From Rhabdophis nuchalis (Eukaryota > Chordata > Lepidosauria > Squamata > Natricidae): DNA of 64,000 nucleotides. Of the stretch, positions 45,451-57,465 are shown in pieces. Location of the stretch: NCBI GenBank assembly GCA_039707465.1, contig CM077644.1, forward strand, positions 99,495,875-99,559,874, written 5' to 3'. The notes beneath the pieces were generated by a model. The model was not told the origin of the DNA. It worked only from the letters and a program-made list of their open reading frames with translations, and made no database searches. The position numbers and the translations under genes were made by a program. Position 1 is the first letter of the stretch. Each line of letters starts with the position of its first letter.

Positions 45451-46875
45451 AATGATACAATGTATGATTAAAAATGCCAATTAGATTATGGCAGTAATAT
45501 TGTTACCCACCTTCACTAAGATATACATTATACTTTATGTTTAACTTTTCTTCAACTCAACCAAAATCAATTGCACAGTCGTTATAGTAAATATTATCTA
45601 CACAACAATACTCTTTAGAGATGGACAGTACACATTTTTACCATTTCCATTTAGATCTCACTGTTCTGAATGCATTTTAGCTATGACAAAGAAGAGTGAG
45701 AAAACAAATATCTTTTCGGCTGCATTAATTTCTGGAGCTGTATTCAGTCAAGGTCCACAGAATGAGAGTTTAAAACTGACAATCCAATTTCTTAACTGTT
45801 TCTGTAAGAGACTTTAGAAAAGATACCTGACAGATATAGAGGGAATATTTTTCAAAAGCGAAAGAAATAGATTTTCTGCTCAGAGCCAATAGGAGAGTTC
45901 AAAGTGATAGATTATCTGATTCATGGCTTCCTTCCCATTATTTTAAGGGGAGTTTTATATATTACCTTAACACCTTTTTAAAAAATAAATAAATTATCTT
46001 GCTATTTGTTACTGATGCCAGTGGAGACACAATTTCACTCAGTGGTTTTTTTGTCGAATGTGATATTCACCTGGGGATATTTTTAATTTTATCTACTTGG
46101 AGTTTCTGTTTTGAATGTTTGATTCCCATTTTTCAGTCTCCTCTCATGAAAACCTAATGCAAAATATGATTTTGATATATATTTATTAGACACCTGTGGG
46201 CCACAATGCATGGCTTGCTTAGTCTTGCTGAATTTTCAGATAAATAAATAATTATAGAAATTTGTTCCCCTTATTTTATTTTGTTGAAATGCAAAGATTT
46301 CTACTTTTTCTTTGCAGAATTTCAATTGCTGGCCAAATTTGAGATCTATCAATATGATTTTGGATGTTTGCTATCTGACCTAGTTGGAAGGCATTCACAG
46401 ATTCACACAGTACACATTTACTCCTTTCCTTATTCCTTCCACATCCACAATCAATTGCTACACTGAATTCTTTTCATCAGTATCTTCACAAACAGAAATG
46501 TACAAATCAGCCAGATTCATCCAGTCTCTTCGCATAGATTCAATTATATATTTTTTATATCGCAGTAATATTGTACAATCCTATTCTTACACATTCAATG
46601 GATTAAAAATATATTTCTGTAGGTAATTTTTCTTAAACCTTGTATACTAGTTTTGAGTTGAGAATTGCATCACAAACTATAGCATGTGGACCATCTATTT
46701 AAAAATCCTGATGTACACATCTGTGGACTATTTTTATTAATATTATGCATTCACTCATATGCAATCCAGCCGATATTAAAAATGAGTGATATACATTCAA
46801 AGGTAGAAATTATTCATTAAATTATTATGGTCTGCAAGAATGACACTATTAATACTTGAAAATATTTAATCATTC
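45451..46875. other. Unassigned AT-rich sequence
   Basis: No gene or repeat recognised. Confidence 0.4.
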
Positions 46876-46883
46876 AAATAAGG

Positions 46884-47234
46884 CAGTGCTTCTCAAATAG
46901 TGGGGCGGGGCCCCCAGGGGGGGCACGAGGCTCCGTAAAGGGGGGCGCGTTTGACCTCGGCAGTTTAGTTTAATTAAGGATTTAATTTTTTTAAAATTTC
47001 TAATGCACTTTAAATCTATTCTGCTACAGTTAATAAAGCTATTCTTTGTTGTAAATTGATCCACATTTCTTTCTTTTTTTATTCTCTTATACGTTAATAA
47101 GGATACAGTGTTATGCAGAGGTGTACTTATAACAATTTTATAGACAAATGATACTATTTACAGTCGCGCGGGGGCGCGCGAAATGTTTTCTTCTTCCTAG
47201 GGGGGGCATGACAGAAAATAATTGAGAAGCACTG
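46884..47234. mobile_element. hAT-like MITE with perfect 8-bp TSD
   Basis: It starts CAGTGCTTCTCAAATAGTGG and ends ATAATTGAGAAGCACTG. AAATAAGG flanks it (46876-46883, 47235-47242). The subterminal regions are GC-rich (GGGGCGGGGCC; GGGGGCGCGCG) around an AT-rich centre. Confidence 0.93.
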
Positions 47235-47410
47235 AAATAAGGTGAGAAAGAGAGAGAAAAAATTGTTTGTTTACAGGTATCTGTCTTGGTGTGATCTAGT
47301 TCAGAGTGCCTTTGAAGGGAGAGGTAACATAAATTAAGTGTCATAATTGTATGTAAAAAGAGGGTGGGGCTTTAACAGTATACTTGTTTTATGCACGCGT
47401 GTGCATACGC

Positions 47411-47430
47411 ACACACACACACACACACAC
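47411..47430 (+). repeat. (AC)n microsatellite
   Basis: About ten AC units directly before a hAT MITE. Confidence 0.95.
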
Positions 47431-47445
47431 TGACACTCTAGTCCA

Positions 47446-47578
47446 CAGGTATCCAACTTGTTGCATCACGTTGCCATTACATGATGTATCATGAAGTTTT
47501 TCCCTTCGCAGAGCTGGAGTGGGTGTGGCCTGCGCGTGACGCATCTGGCCCATGGGCCACCAGTTTGACACCCCACCT
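47446..47578. mobile_element. hAT-like MITE, 7/8-bp TSD
   Basis: The ends CAGGTATCCAACTTG and CAGTTTGACACCCCACCT are inverse-related. CTAGTCCA and CTAGTCTA flank it. Internal GCATCTGGCCCATGGGCC; same family as 51503-51630. Confidence 0.82.
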
Positions 47579-47589
47579 CTAGTCTAATA

Positions 47590-48286
47590 ATGTTCAGATA
47601 AAGGATTCAAATTAAGGGGGAAAGCACCTTGAGTAATTTTCAACATACCTCTCAGTTTTCAGTAGAGCATGGAATTGGAAATTGGAATTGGAAAAACAGA
47701 AAATAGTGGTCCAATGCTATTATATGGTTTTATCAATGTGGTTTAAGGAATTAATAATCTCTCAGGCACTTTTTATAGCATCATAGCCAGTTTGATTTAA
47801 GTGCCTGCTCTTTACTGAGATAGTGGAGTTTACATGTTGTATATTTTCCTTCTGCTAGTTATTAATGGCATTTAATCATTTTCATTGTGATTCATATGTT
47901 CATACTATTTCTCAGGTTTTTGTAAAGATTTTAATAACTTTTGATATTTTTGGTAACTTTGCAACCTACTCAGAGAACTTTGGTTCCATTTCAATTAGAA
48001 TTGAAATAAATAATGAATATAATAATAAATAATATATCAGAAGAGATTAAATGATATCATAAATAAATAAATAGCATTGCAAGGATGTAGTGCTAAACAT
48101 CATAAATATTTGGAAATAATGTTCCACTCTTAATGGGTTGTGGGTTTTTTTGCTAATGATGTATCAACATTATATTCTACAATTTTAAATTTCTACAACC
48201 AATTTTGTATAATTGTCAATGTAGGGTATTTATCCCTCTTGTTACTTTGGTTTTATACGTAAGTCCTGAAACTGAACGCAACATAA
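47590..48286. other. Unassigned AT-rich sequence
   Basis: No gene or repeat beyond short ATAAATAA runs. Confidence 0.4.
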
Positions 48287-48288
48287 TA

Positions 48289-48800
48289 TAGGTAGTCTTC
48301 AACTTACAACAGTTTATTTAGTGACGATTCAAAGTTACAATGGCACTGTATGACCATTTTTCACACTTATGACCATTGCTGCATCCACATGGTCATGTGA
48401 TCAAAATTTGACCACTTGGCAACTGGTTCATATTTATGATGGTTGCAGTGTCCCAGGGTTGTATAAACCAGTGTTTCCCAACCTTGTCAACTTGAAGATG
48501 TCTGGACTTCAACTCCCAGAATTCCCCAGCCAGCGAATTCTGGGAGTTGAAGTCCAGACATCTTCAAGTTGACAAGGTTGGGAAACACTGGTATAAACAG
48601 CTTTGGTGACCTTCTGGGAAACAAAGTCAATGGGGAAGCTAGATTCACCTAACAGCCATGTTACTAACTTAACAACTGCAGTGATTTACTTAACTGTAGC
48701 AAGCGCGGTAATAAAATGGGGCAAACTTTTACTTAACAAATACCTCACTTAGCAACAGAAATTTGGGGCTCGGTTGTGGTTGTAAGTCGAGGACTTCCTG
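48289..48800. mobile_element. Tc1/mariner-like MITE split by a hAT MITE
   Basis: The ends TAGGTAGTCTTCAACTTACA and GGTTGTAAGTCGAGGACTTC-CTG have TA at 48287-48288 and 48801-48802. It is the same family as 17168-17562. The body is interrupted by the palindromic hAT at 48469-48590 and its duplicated GTATAAAC. Confidence 0.88.
48469..48590. mobile_element. Perfectly palindromic hAT-like MITE, perfect TSD
   Basis: Arms 48469-48524 and 48535-48590 are exact 56-bp inverse copies around a 10-bp loop (CCCAGCCAGC). The ends are CAGTGTTTCCCAACCTTGTC. GTATAAAC flanks it (48461-48468, 48591-48598). Lack of any arm mismatch implies a young insertion or strong gene-conversion-like correction. Confidence 0.97.
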
Positions 48801-48802
48801 TA

Positions 48803-49856
48803 AACAGTCGGGATAATATAATAAGAGGAATTTTTAAAAATCTCATTCATAGAACTGATAACTTTGGTAAACGGTGTTGTGGCATTTACATATGCAGAGC
48901 AAGAAGTGGTCTGTGATGAAAAATCCATTGATTCAATGAGTGACAAAACACAGCCCAGTGTGATTACCTGACAGTTGATCTTGTTCTTAACATGGGATTC
49001 CAACTAAACATGAAGAGAGACACATTTGGGTCTTAATGATAATTGAGTAAAGCACTTTCATGTACGTTGATAATATACCTGCATGATACAGACCATTAAG
49101 CAGTCGATGGTATTACTTTCTGAACAACAGAAACAAGTGGAAATAATACCTATGCTCAAAGCACTGTCTTTTTAAGTGGTGTTAAATGCTGCTTGCAATA
49201 ATTAATTTGCAGTAATCATTCCAAGATTTCAGTATCTGCCTGACAGGATGCCTTGCCTGCCCCCTTTTCCCTCCATGCTGACAATCATTTAAGCCAGTTC
49301 TACTGAGCATGAACAGCTCTTAAGAACCATAGTGTCAACTCTGAATAGAACCTGGCTGAAGCCATCTTGTGCTGCTTCATAGTTGCTATACACTGTGGAG
49401 GGAGGGTGGGTGGGTGGGGGGATAGCTAGACCATTTCGTAGACAAATAAAAAGCTCTCCTGTGGGAACCAAGGTCATGTAGAAGGAGTAGAAGGAGACAG
49501 AAGTAGTTGAGGGAGTCTGCCAATTGGACAATGTGACCTGTGACACCTGGGGAGGAAAGCCTTTGCTCTTTTAATTACATGGTAACAGTGCGAACATTTT
49601 AGAGTTGGTTTTCACTGTCTGGGCCAATAGGATGTTTCCAATAAACATGTTTTCTGAGGAACGTTCCTGCCTTGGAGTTCTGATTTCTTTGGATGCTTTA
49701 CTCCGAATGATGACACATAGAGACAAAGGGAGCTATTTAATGAGCAAATGGCAGCATTTAGTATTGGAACACCCTGGAATCATGCCCATGGCTTATATTT
49801 CCAAATCATATCAACCCAATGAAATAAAAAAGAGGAGTTGTGTTGTCATGATGATG
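48803..49856. other. Unassigned sequence, possible conserved block
   Basis: No gene recognised. About 49130-49290 has homeobox-like CAATAATTAATTTGCAGTAA and no repeats. Confidence 0.35.
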
Positions 49857-49881
49857 ATCATCATCATCATCATCATCATCC
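49857..49881 (+). repeat. (TCA)n microsatellite
   Basis: About eight TCA units preceded by inverted GATGAT units. Confidence 0.95.
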
Positions 49882-50800
49882 TGCAACAATATCTCTAACA
49901 TCCTTAAACAACAACAACTGGCTATCCCCTGGGAAGAACTTGATGAGTGGATAGAGATGCCAAATTCAGTCTAAACACCTGGTTGACTTACTGCCACTTT
50001 TAACTATCAAGATCTGAAAACTGAAGTTGAAAGATTAGAGCATAAGCCAGCTGTTGTGGTCCCACTGATTACTGGCACACCAGATAACATACTCAAAAAA
50101 TCATGGACATCATTGTCTATTAGAAAAGACCATACTGCTCAGACATACACATATACTATGCTGATACATTATGACATTCTAGGCTTTTGGGAAGACCTTG
50201 ATGAGTATGGAGGCCAATGTCAACTAAATAATTGGCAATTGCAATTTTACATTGCTATGTATAATAAAGTAGCAATAATGATACATTAGAATATCTTCAA
50301 GAAATGCCATTGGCCTGCATGCAAGAACTGATGAGACCACAGAATAGAAATTGAAGAAGTTAAAGTGTTCTGGGACTTAACAGACAGGCACCTGCCACAC
50401 AACATCCCCGACTTAACAATTATTGATAAGAAACACAAAAAGGCTGGATATGGCAGTACCTGAAGACAACAGAACCTAAGAGAAAATACTGGAGATGACA
50501 AAACACAAAGACCTGAAAATAGAAGTAGAACAACTATGGCAAGAGAAAGCCAAGGTAGTACCAATAGTAATGGGCACCTTGGGTGCAATCCCAAAACATC
50601 TGGAGCACCACTTGAACACCATTGGCAATATCCCCTTCACTCAATTGCAAAAGGAAACTTTCTTGGTACAGCTAACACCCTGAAACAATACCTTTAATAC
50701 CATTTAATAACAAAGGATTGCTATCCCAGATCTTTGAGGACTTGATAGATAGATTAAAATTCAAAATCCAGTCTGTGTCACCAACCATAATAATGCTTTG
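49882..50800 (+). mobile_element. Cluster of R4/Dong-like LINE 3' fragments
   Basis: At least two overlapping 3' ends are present. A tail (GGAAGAACTTGATGAGTGGA, 49931-49950) is followed by endonuclease-region coding (DLKTEVERLEHKPAVVVPLI, 50020-50075). Then comes a longer copy with KVFWDLTDRHLPHNIPDLTI and IIDKKHKKA (50360-50445) and KVVPIVMGTLGAIPKHLE, LQKETFLVQL (50550-50680), ending with a second tail (GATCTTTGAGGACTTGATAG) and CATAATAATG near 50795. The PD...D motif is the restriction-like endonuclease core. Frames are broken; all copies are dead. Confidence 0.68.
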
Positions 50801-51379
50801 GTTTCAAAAAGAGAGAAGGAGAAAGAGAGTCTAAATTAATATTGTTACCAGTACATATCTGGTAGTTAAAGAAGATGGAATTCTGTTGATATTTTCTGCT
50901 CACCTACAAATGTCTTTAATAAATAATGAGATAGAAAACTGTGTGCTGGGGAGATTTGCCAAGTAGATACCAAGGCATAATGACTGGCGGGTGGATAGAC
51001 TCAGTTTGGTAGGTCTTAGTTTGGTTTTTAGCCAGAAAAGGTCAATATTACCTTAAATGAACATATTCTAGCAATGGGACCCATCACTCTGAGAACAATG
51101 AAAAGCTAGGAGACCTTGATCACATGCCAGACAATAAAAAAGCAGCAACTGAGAATGGTGGAACAAAGTCTACTTCTGAAGCTTTTAAAAAGTAATGCTA
51201 ACCATTCTCTAGAGGTATTTTTTTTTTTTTGTTGGTTTATGACATACTTGAAGAACCATTCATCAGTCACTAAGGACAGTCACTAAAGTATTATAGTTTC
51301 TGATCCTTTAGCCAGTCTACTTTTGAACTGTCTACTAATTTGCTTTTGAATCCTAATCTTGAAATAGTTTACCATGCTC
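50801..51379. other. Unassigned sequence
   Basis: Only a T-run (~51220-51232) is notable. Confidence 0.4.
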
Positions 51380-51465
51380 TGAATCAGAGCACACTGGCTA
51401 GGGAATGCTGGGAGTTGAAGTTTAGTCACTGTAAAAATATCAAGGTTGAAAAGCTCTGATCTAGA
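51380..51465. mobile_element. Partial palindromic hAT-like MITE
   Basis: ACACTGGCTAGGGAATGCTG-GGAGTTGAAG and AAGGTTGAAAAGCTCTG match the right half of the family at 48469; no left end or TSD is found. Confidence 0.55.
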
Positions 51466-51502
51466 TACTGGCATTTCTCTGGTTCCACTGATGGTTTTAT
51501 AC

Positions 51503-51630
51503 TAGGGCTGTCAAACTCGTGGGCCAAATATGTTACACACTAGCCACACCCACACCCAGTTTAGTGAAGGGGGAAAAAGTCGTGCTACGTCGCATGATGC
51601 CATCATGGCGATGTGAGTTTGACACCCCTA
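51503..51630. mobile_element. hAT-like MITE without clear TSD
   Basis: The ends TAGGGCTGTCAAACTCGTGG and GTGAGTTTGACACCCCTA are inverse-related. The right flank is (TTTG)n, which may hide the duplication. Confidence 0.72.
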
Positions 51631-51790
51631 TTTATTTGTTTGTTTGTTTGTTTATCAAACATATACAAGATAACAAATATAAGTAAGAATGTAAACATGA
51701 ACAAAGGAAGTAAATACAGATAAATGGGGACAATAAGACGGCGACGGTAGGCATGCCAGTGCGCTTCTGCACGCCCCTTAGACTATGGCT
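51631..51790 (-). mobile_element. Possible LINE 3' end in antisense, with (TTTG)n
   Basis: (TTTG)n at 51631-51652 precedes CAAACATATACAAGATAACA and GACGGTAGGCATGCCAGTGC, which I recall from a squamate CR1-like LINE tail. No coding is left; family assignment is weak. Confidence 0.4.
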
Positions 51791-54265
51791 TCAACTGTTT
51801 CACATTTCAGAAATCTTATGATTTACCATTTATCATTTGGTTCTCTGCTTTCTATTCACCATGATGTTTGGATCTTTGCTATCAGATTTGGCAAACGTAA
51901 AATAAATTTTTGCTGTATCTCCTGAATTAGACTTTCCTTATAGTCTAATTCTCAATGTCCCTCTGTCCGAAGACTCGCATATAACCTAATGATTATGTTG
52001 CTGTATTTGCAAGATTGATATGTTCAATATTTAAGATATTATGGTTATTTCATAGCCATAATATCTTAAATGTAGATTTTAAAAAAACATTAAAAGTAAC
52101 AAAATGTAGACAGGCATGACCAAACATACTTGCAGAATACCCATGAGAGCTACAATAAGAGATAATACCAGTGTAAAGCATTTTAAAAGTCCTAAAACAT
52201 TCTAAAGGTTTAAAAATTAGAGAAATAAAATGGTCTTCATCTGACTGTGGAAAAACCACAATGCAAGCGCTGGGGTGAACATTTTACACTGAGGTACTAT
52301 CACTGAAAAGTCTTTTTCTCTAGGAGCTATGTACCACATCTCCCTTAGTAGGGGTACTTTTGTTTTATTGTCACTGTTTCATCCATGCAATAACCTTCTT
52401 GCACTTTCCCTTCCAACCTACTTGTTTCCACCTGTCTCGGAGGTCCTCATTCCATTCTCCCGGCTCTCTTTTTCATTGCTATCTTGTAATCATTTCTTGT
52501 AGGCATCTCATATTAAACTGTGGGGCTCCCAAGAACAGAATCTGCTTCCCACAGCTTTCCAATTAACTTTTATGGAAGAACGTCCTGCATCCAAGTGTGT
52601 CTCTCCCAAATCCACTTTTTAAAAATTGTGGGTTACCTTCCTGAGCAATGCAGAAGGGGCCATAGGTGCCCTGTTGACGTTGGGGAAATTTCATACCTTT
52701 CCCTACAGTTCCATTCCATATTGTTGAGGGATTATTATAATATAGCTGGAAGACAAACCCAAATAGCAACATACAATAACTATGCCGTAGAGGCGGCTCT
52801 CAACACAGCAGGCTTGTAATGTGTGCAATTCCTAAGTTCAATATTTATCTTGGAAACTTTTTCTTGAATTCCGTGCAATATTTTCCCCTAGGTCTGTCCT
52901 GGAAAAAAAATATTCTGCTTCTCCTGGCCCCCATTGGATCTTTTAACTTGATATGATGAAAGCTATTGTTGCTTTTTCTCCTCCAAAGAAAAACTTTGTG
53001 AAATTCTCATGGGCAGGACACAATGTCAGAGGTGTGTGTGGAGTCAGAGGTGCACGTGAACTGTCTCCTTTAAATCACTCCCAAGGAAAATGTCCTGAAG
53101 GACATCTCTTCTTTTAAACTGAAGATCATGGCCAGCCAAGAAGACTGCAAAGTGATGGAGAGATATTATCAGGCCTGCAATCTTCAAGTGTACAATGTCC
53201 TCTTTGCTGGCATCCTGCCATAAAATGCAAGGAAAGGGACAGGGAGTTAGGGAAGTAAGGAATGGGGATGGGAATGGGCAAGAAAAGGGAGATGGATGAC
53301 AGGGAAACAGGAACCAGAGGTGGCAATCTGCAATAAACTGACCAATCAAGAATGGAGACTGAGAACAGAATGTGAAACTATAGCCGAGAAGTGGTAAAGC
53401 TTAAAGTTATTCCCAAAACATCAAAAATGAGAGCAATTGGACACTAATGGTCAATGGGGGGAAATCCAGGGAAAGGGAGGAAATGCAAAGTTTACAGGGG
53501 AATATTCAGATCCAGCTTTGCTTACACTGTAACCACTTAACTTTAGTAAAAAAAAACAAAAAACCTTTCACTTCAAAGCTTGGAGTCGAGGGTCTCCTTT
53601 CCTAAATGTCTAAGTTGGGACAAGCCTGACAGATATCTCACAGAAAATGACAGCTGCATCTCCAACCCTAGAATGGTAAACCTTAAGAAAAAGAAATCAT
53701 CCTGAAAAAAATAATAATGTAGTCCCCACCCCCACCCACCCCAAAAAAGTAAGAGCATATAGTGAAAACTCTCCATCTTTTGCAGAGGATCAAAACTTTC
53801 ATAATATTGGAGGATGGATTTCAGAACAATATTATCTTTTCCTATAGGTCAGTGCTGACTGCTCAGAATGAATCTTTGTTCCAAGCTTTAACAATGGATA
53901 GGACCTGCCCAGTCATCATTGGCTCCTTACTGATCTCTCTCTTTCCAGCAGGAACCACTTGGCTTGCTTCATTTCAGTTCCATTTTCATCTTTCAGCCCA
54001 TCCAGCTGATTTTCTCCTCCTGCCAATGCTTCATTCATTCCTTTTCTGGATTTTTTTGGGTTGTTGTTACTGTCAAGAGTTATTGCTGGTCCTCTTGGGC
54101 AAAGCCTGCCATTAATATGCAGAGCATATCACTTTGTAATCAGTAAGTTCTGAAAGGCTGTTACTAATGTTCACCAAGGACTACTACCAATCATGAATAA
54201 AGAAAAAGCTTTAACCCATTTCAAGTTAGTTCTCCATTTTATCTATTAAATCCTCCTTTATTTAT
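51791..54265. other. Repeat-poor unassigned sequence
   Basis: About 2.5 kb with no recognised transposon. Several ORFs of 60-117 codons (e.g. 53762-54115 plus, 53349-53044 minus) show no known domain, and no convincing exon structure is seen. Confidence 0.35.
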
Positions 54266-54665
54266 TTATTTTTTTTGCTTTCTGCACAATGCCTTGTACA
54301 CCTGTGGCCAAACCATACCCAAACCATACCTTTTCTACTGCGGGAGTCCCCCACTCGCAGGTATGGCCCTCCGCGTCAACGAGGGCCCCACCTTGATGAG
54401 GGATTCTGTATCAAGAGAGGTGGGCGGGTCGCAGTTCTAGGGGTGTTTGAACAAAATTCTTAATTTGGCTTTTAGGGGGTTCCAGGGAGGAGGGAGGGAT
54501 AGTTTACAATTTAAATGGGGGATTTAATCTGGTTTTAGCGCAGGCTTTGTCATTTAATAAGTTTTTAAATTATAATTGGTACTATTTTGTATATTGTTTT
54601 AAATTCCTGTGCGCCGCCCTGGGTCCTCACGGAGAAGGGCGGGATATAAATTGAATAAATTGAAT
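54266..54665 (+). mobile_element. L2-clade LINE 3' end
   Basis: The 3' UTR (54460-54662) ends TGCGCCGCCCTGGGTCCTCA...GAAGGGCGGGATATAAATTG with AATTG repeats, as at 15.9-16.05 kb. The GC-rich part at 54310-54450 is probably the preceding part of the same element but is not clearly coding. Confidence 0.8.
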
Positions 54666-54681
54666 TGAATTGAATTGAAAG

Positions 54682-54683
<2 letters not shown>

Positions 54684-54725
<42 letters not shown>
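54684..54725 (+). repeat. (TG)n microsatellite
   Basis: About 21 GT units. Confidence 0.98.
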
Positions 54726-54728
<3 letters not shown>

Positions 54729-54729
54729 T

Positions 54730-56310
54730 TAGATAAAAGTGATACTCCTGAATGTGAGTGTTATTGTCTTCTGCAGTAGGTATGTTTATATATCCATAAG
54801 CCACCCCACCTCAAAAGGGTACTTGCTTGCTTATTTACATGTTCTCCTTAGACACATTTCATTTTAAAAGCCCTTCTGGTGCAGTATCTTCTTTTATTAT
54901 CTCTCCAAGGACACCTAAAAGCAGTTTGATATGGTGACTTCTCTACTGTCTCTGACATAAATGCTGGAATCTTTAGTAATATTTAAAAACATCTCTTTCT
55001 ATTTAAGCAAAGACCTTTAATGCTCCTCCAAGTCCTTCATCAAACATTAATGAGACTGTCTGGCAGAGTCTTGCAACGGGAGCCAAAAATAATGCAAACG
55101 ATTGGCTGCCATGCCTTTATTTTAGGCCTACAAGCTTTCTCTATGGGGGAAGTTTCTGGGGACTAGGAAAAACCAATGCCTCTGATGCAAATTTCAAAAT
55201 ATGTTGTTTTGTAGCTCTTGACCTAACTCTCTGATTTTACTCAAACATAACCAGCTTTGTATTTCTGAGGTGCGCCCCTGAAGGATCGAGCCCTCTGGAT
55301 GCTGCCTTTTTGAAGCCAACAACTTCTGTTTTAAGAGAATGGGTAGAGTTTGAAGTCGGGGAACTTTAGAGATATTAGCATTGGCAATTCTAATTGTCTC
55401 GGCCACCTATCAATCAGCAACTGCTGTTCAATGACTTTACAAATGAAGGATTGCTTATCTTTGCTCAATTTGTCAGTTGTCACTATGACTGTGATAGAGA
55501 GATGATGAGCAACGGGCTTAAGAGCAGGCATGGAGGGGAGATACAGAAAAAGCCTATGATACAATATAGCTGTTGCATGAAAAAGAGAGTTGTCCTTCTG
55601 TCCTTTTTCAGTACAATCTAACTAAGGAAGTGTATGTAAATTCAATTGTGACATTCCTACTTAGATCCTAACCTTATTATCCAGGAATTCATCCTGGATG
55701 AATGTGCTGACCTGGAAGGTTATAGACACTTGGCTGATGTAGAAGTAGGAAGAACCCTATCCACTATGATAATCTGTGATGCAACTGTCTATGTCTGGAG
55801 GAATTTATGGGAACTCCAACCAACCAACCAGAAACTCCATGCATAGATGCCAACTGGGTATTCACTATTGTGCTTAGGTGGCCAAACCAGTGATGGAATA
55901 TCATTAGTATATCATTGCCTTACTTCATAGTAGTGTCTCTCCTTGAGCTAACTGAGGTGAGGACCCCACAGTGACATATAGGGGAGAATACTATGCCCCA
56001 TTGATATAGAGAGTCCCTGAAGAGTTCTTGTAAGGTGCAAATCCCATTCAGAATTGTCCATCGCTGACAACTGAGGTGATCATTTCTTGTATTGGGAGCT
56101 TTCAAGTCCCAGTTGATTACTCAAGAGTGGCTCTAGAAAATTATGGACCATACACATTAATAGAATGTATTGAAACTCTGATTTGCTGGTATTGGTTATA
56201 TATGTCTCATTAATTAGTATTTACTTTGTAAACTGCATTTAAAACAATGTCACAACCACTAAAACACTTTTGGAAAAAAAAAAAAACAAGATTACAGGAG
56301 AGTGTTCATC
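54730..56310. other. Repeat-poor sequence, possible conserved block
   Basis: No gene recognised. About 55010-55160 is complex sequence with an octamer-like ATGCAAAC site (see findings). Confidence 0.35.
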
Positions 56311-56315
56311 TATTT

Positions 56316-56400
56316 TTATTTATTTTATTTTATTAAATTTATACCCCGCCCTTCTCCTTGTTAGGACCCAACAAGGGTCCTAACCCTTGTTGGGTCTAAA
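56316..56400 (-). mobile_element. L2-clade LINE 3' tail, very short
   Basis: TTTATACCCCGCCCTTCTCC is the inverse of the GGAGAAGGGCGGGATATAAA tail, preceded by ATTTTATT repeats. Confidence 0.8.
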
Positions 56401-57164
56401 CACAGTATACTAAACACAGTATAAATATTTAAGGTTACTCTGTTGTGACATGTAGATCACTCTATAGATAGTTTTTGATTGGCAGTGGCTAATTCTGCAG
56501 GAACAAAAGACCAGTTAAAATGGTCCAGTGCAATTAGCCCTAATGGATCTGGATGGTTTACAGGCTGTTCTTGGGGAATTTCCCACCTCGTCTGTCTGCA
56601 ATAATGCTGAACTTCTAGACAATTTTGGGATCCAGAGATGACCTTGGTAATTGGCACTATCACTCTCAAGTGTCCTCTTTACTCTAGTAGGCTCAATTGA
56701 TGAATTTATAAGATAACTAAGAGTGATGAATGAAATGATTCTTGTATGGAAAACGCTGGCTACCAGTTGCCTACCTGACACAATTCAAGAAATTTGATCC
56801 TGACTTTTAAAGCTGTAGTTGCCTTAGGAGTTGACTATCTGTGGGATTCTCTTTTCCACTATGAACCTACCCAAAGTACTCCAACTGACAGAAGATGGAA
56901 TTTGAAGATGCCTCTATTACCTGATACTCCTCTATCCAGGTTATATGGGAAGAAGCCTTGACCTATATGGACAAACTGAAATGTCAAAATCAGGAAGCAT
57001 GCATAATGACATCACAGTGCAAATACCTTCCTTTTTTTTCTTACACCTCAATGTCAGACTCCTATGCTTTCAGATTATGGAATATGCTCTTTCTGAAGAT
57101 ATGTTTGATTCCCATTCTTTCAGTATTTAGAAAGTTGCTTAAAAAGCCTTCCCCCCCCCCCAGG
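56401..57164. other. Unassigned sequence
   Basis: Short ORFs on both strands without recognisable domains. Confidence 0.35.
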
Positions 57165-57172
57165 CTTATAAC

Positions 57173-57457
57173 CAGGGGTGGGATTCTACCAGTTCACCTG
57201 AACTGGTAGCTTAGATGATCAGCTGGGAACAAACCGGTTCACCCCAATGATCAGATGGGCCCGCCCGCCCACCCTCACTATTTTCCTATCTGTATCTTCT
57301 CAGCTGATTCACACAGCAGAGCAGATTACCACACAAAACAGCTGTGTTACTCCTTCGAAGAAACACAGAAGTAAAGATTTCTTCAAACTGTGCATGTACG
57401 CACAACAAATCATGTTATGACCAAACCGGTTGTTAAAATGGGACGATCCCTCCACGG
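57173..57457. mobile_element. hAT-like MITE with perfect 8-bp TSD
   Basis: It starts CAGGGGTGGGATTCTACCAG and ends in a diverged inverse (CGATCCCTCCACGG). CTTATAAC flanks it (57165-57172, 57458-57465). Internal ACCGGTTCACC and AAACCGGTTGTTAAAATGGG link it to the 12.3- and 44.7-kb copies. Confidence 0.9.
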
Positions 57458-57465
57458 CTTATAAC

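Noticed and set aside
53044..53349. Possible exon on the minus strand (peptide with EDIVHLKIAGLIISLHHF)
   Set aside because: No clear splice sites, no family recognised, and overlapping frames are equally open; left as unassigned.
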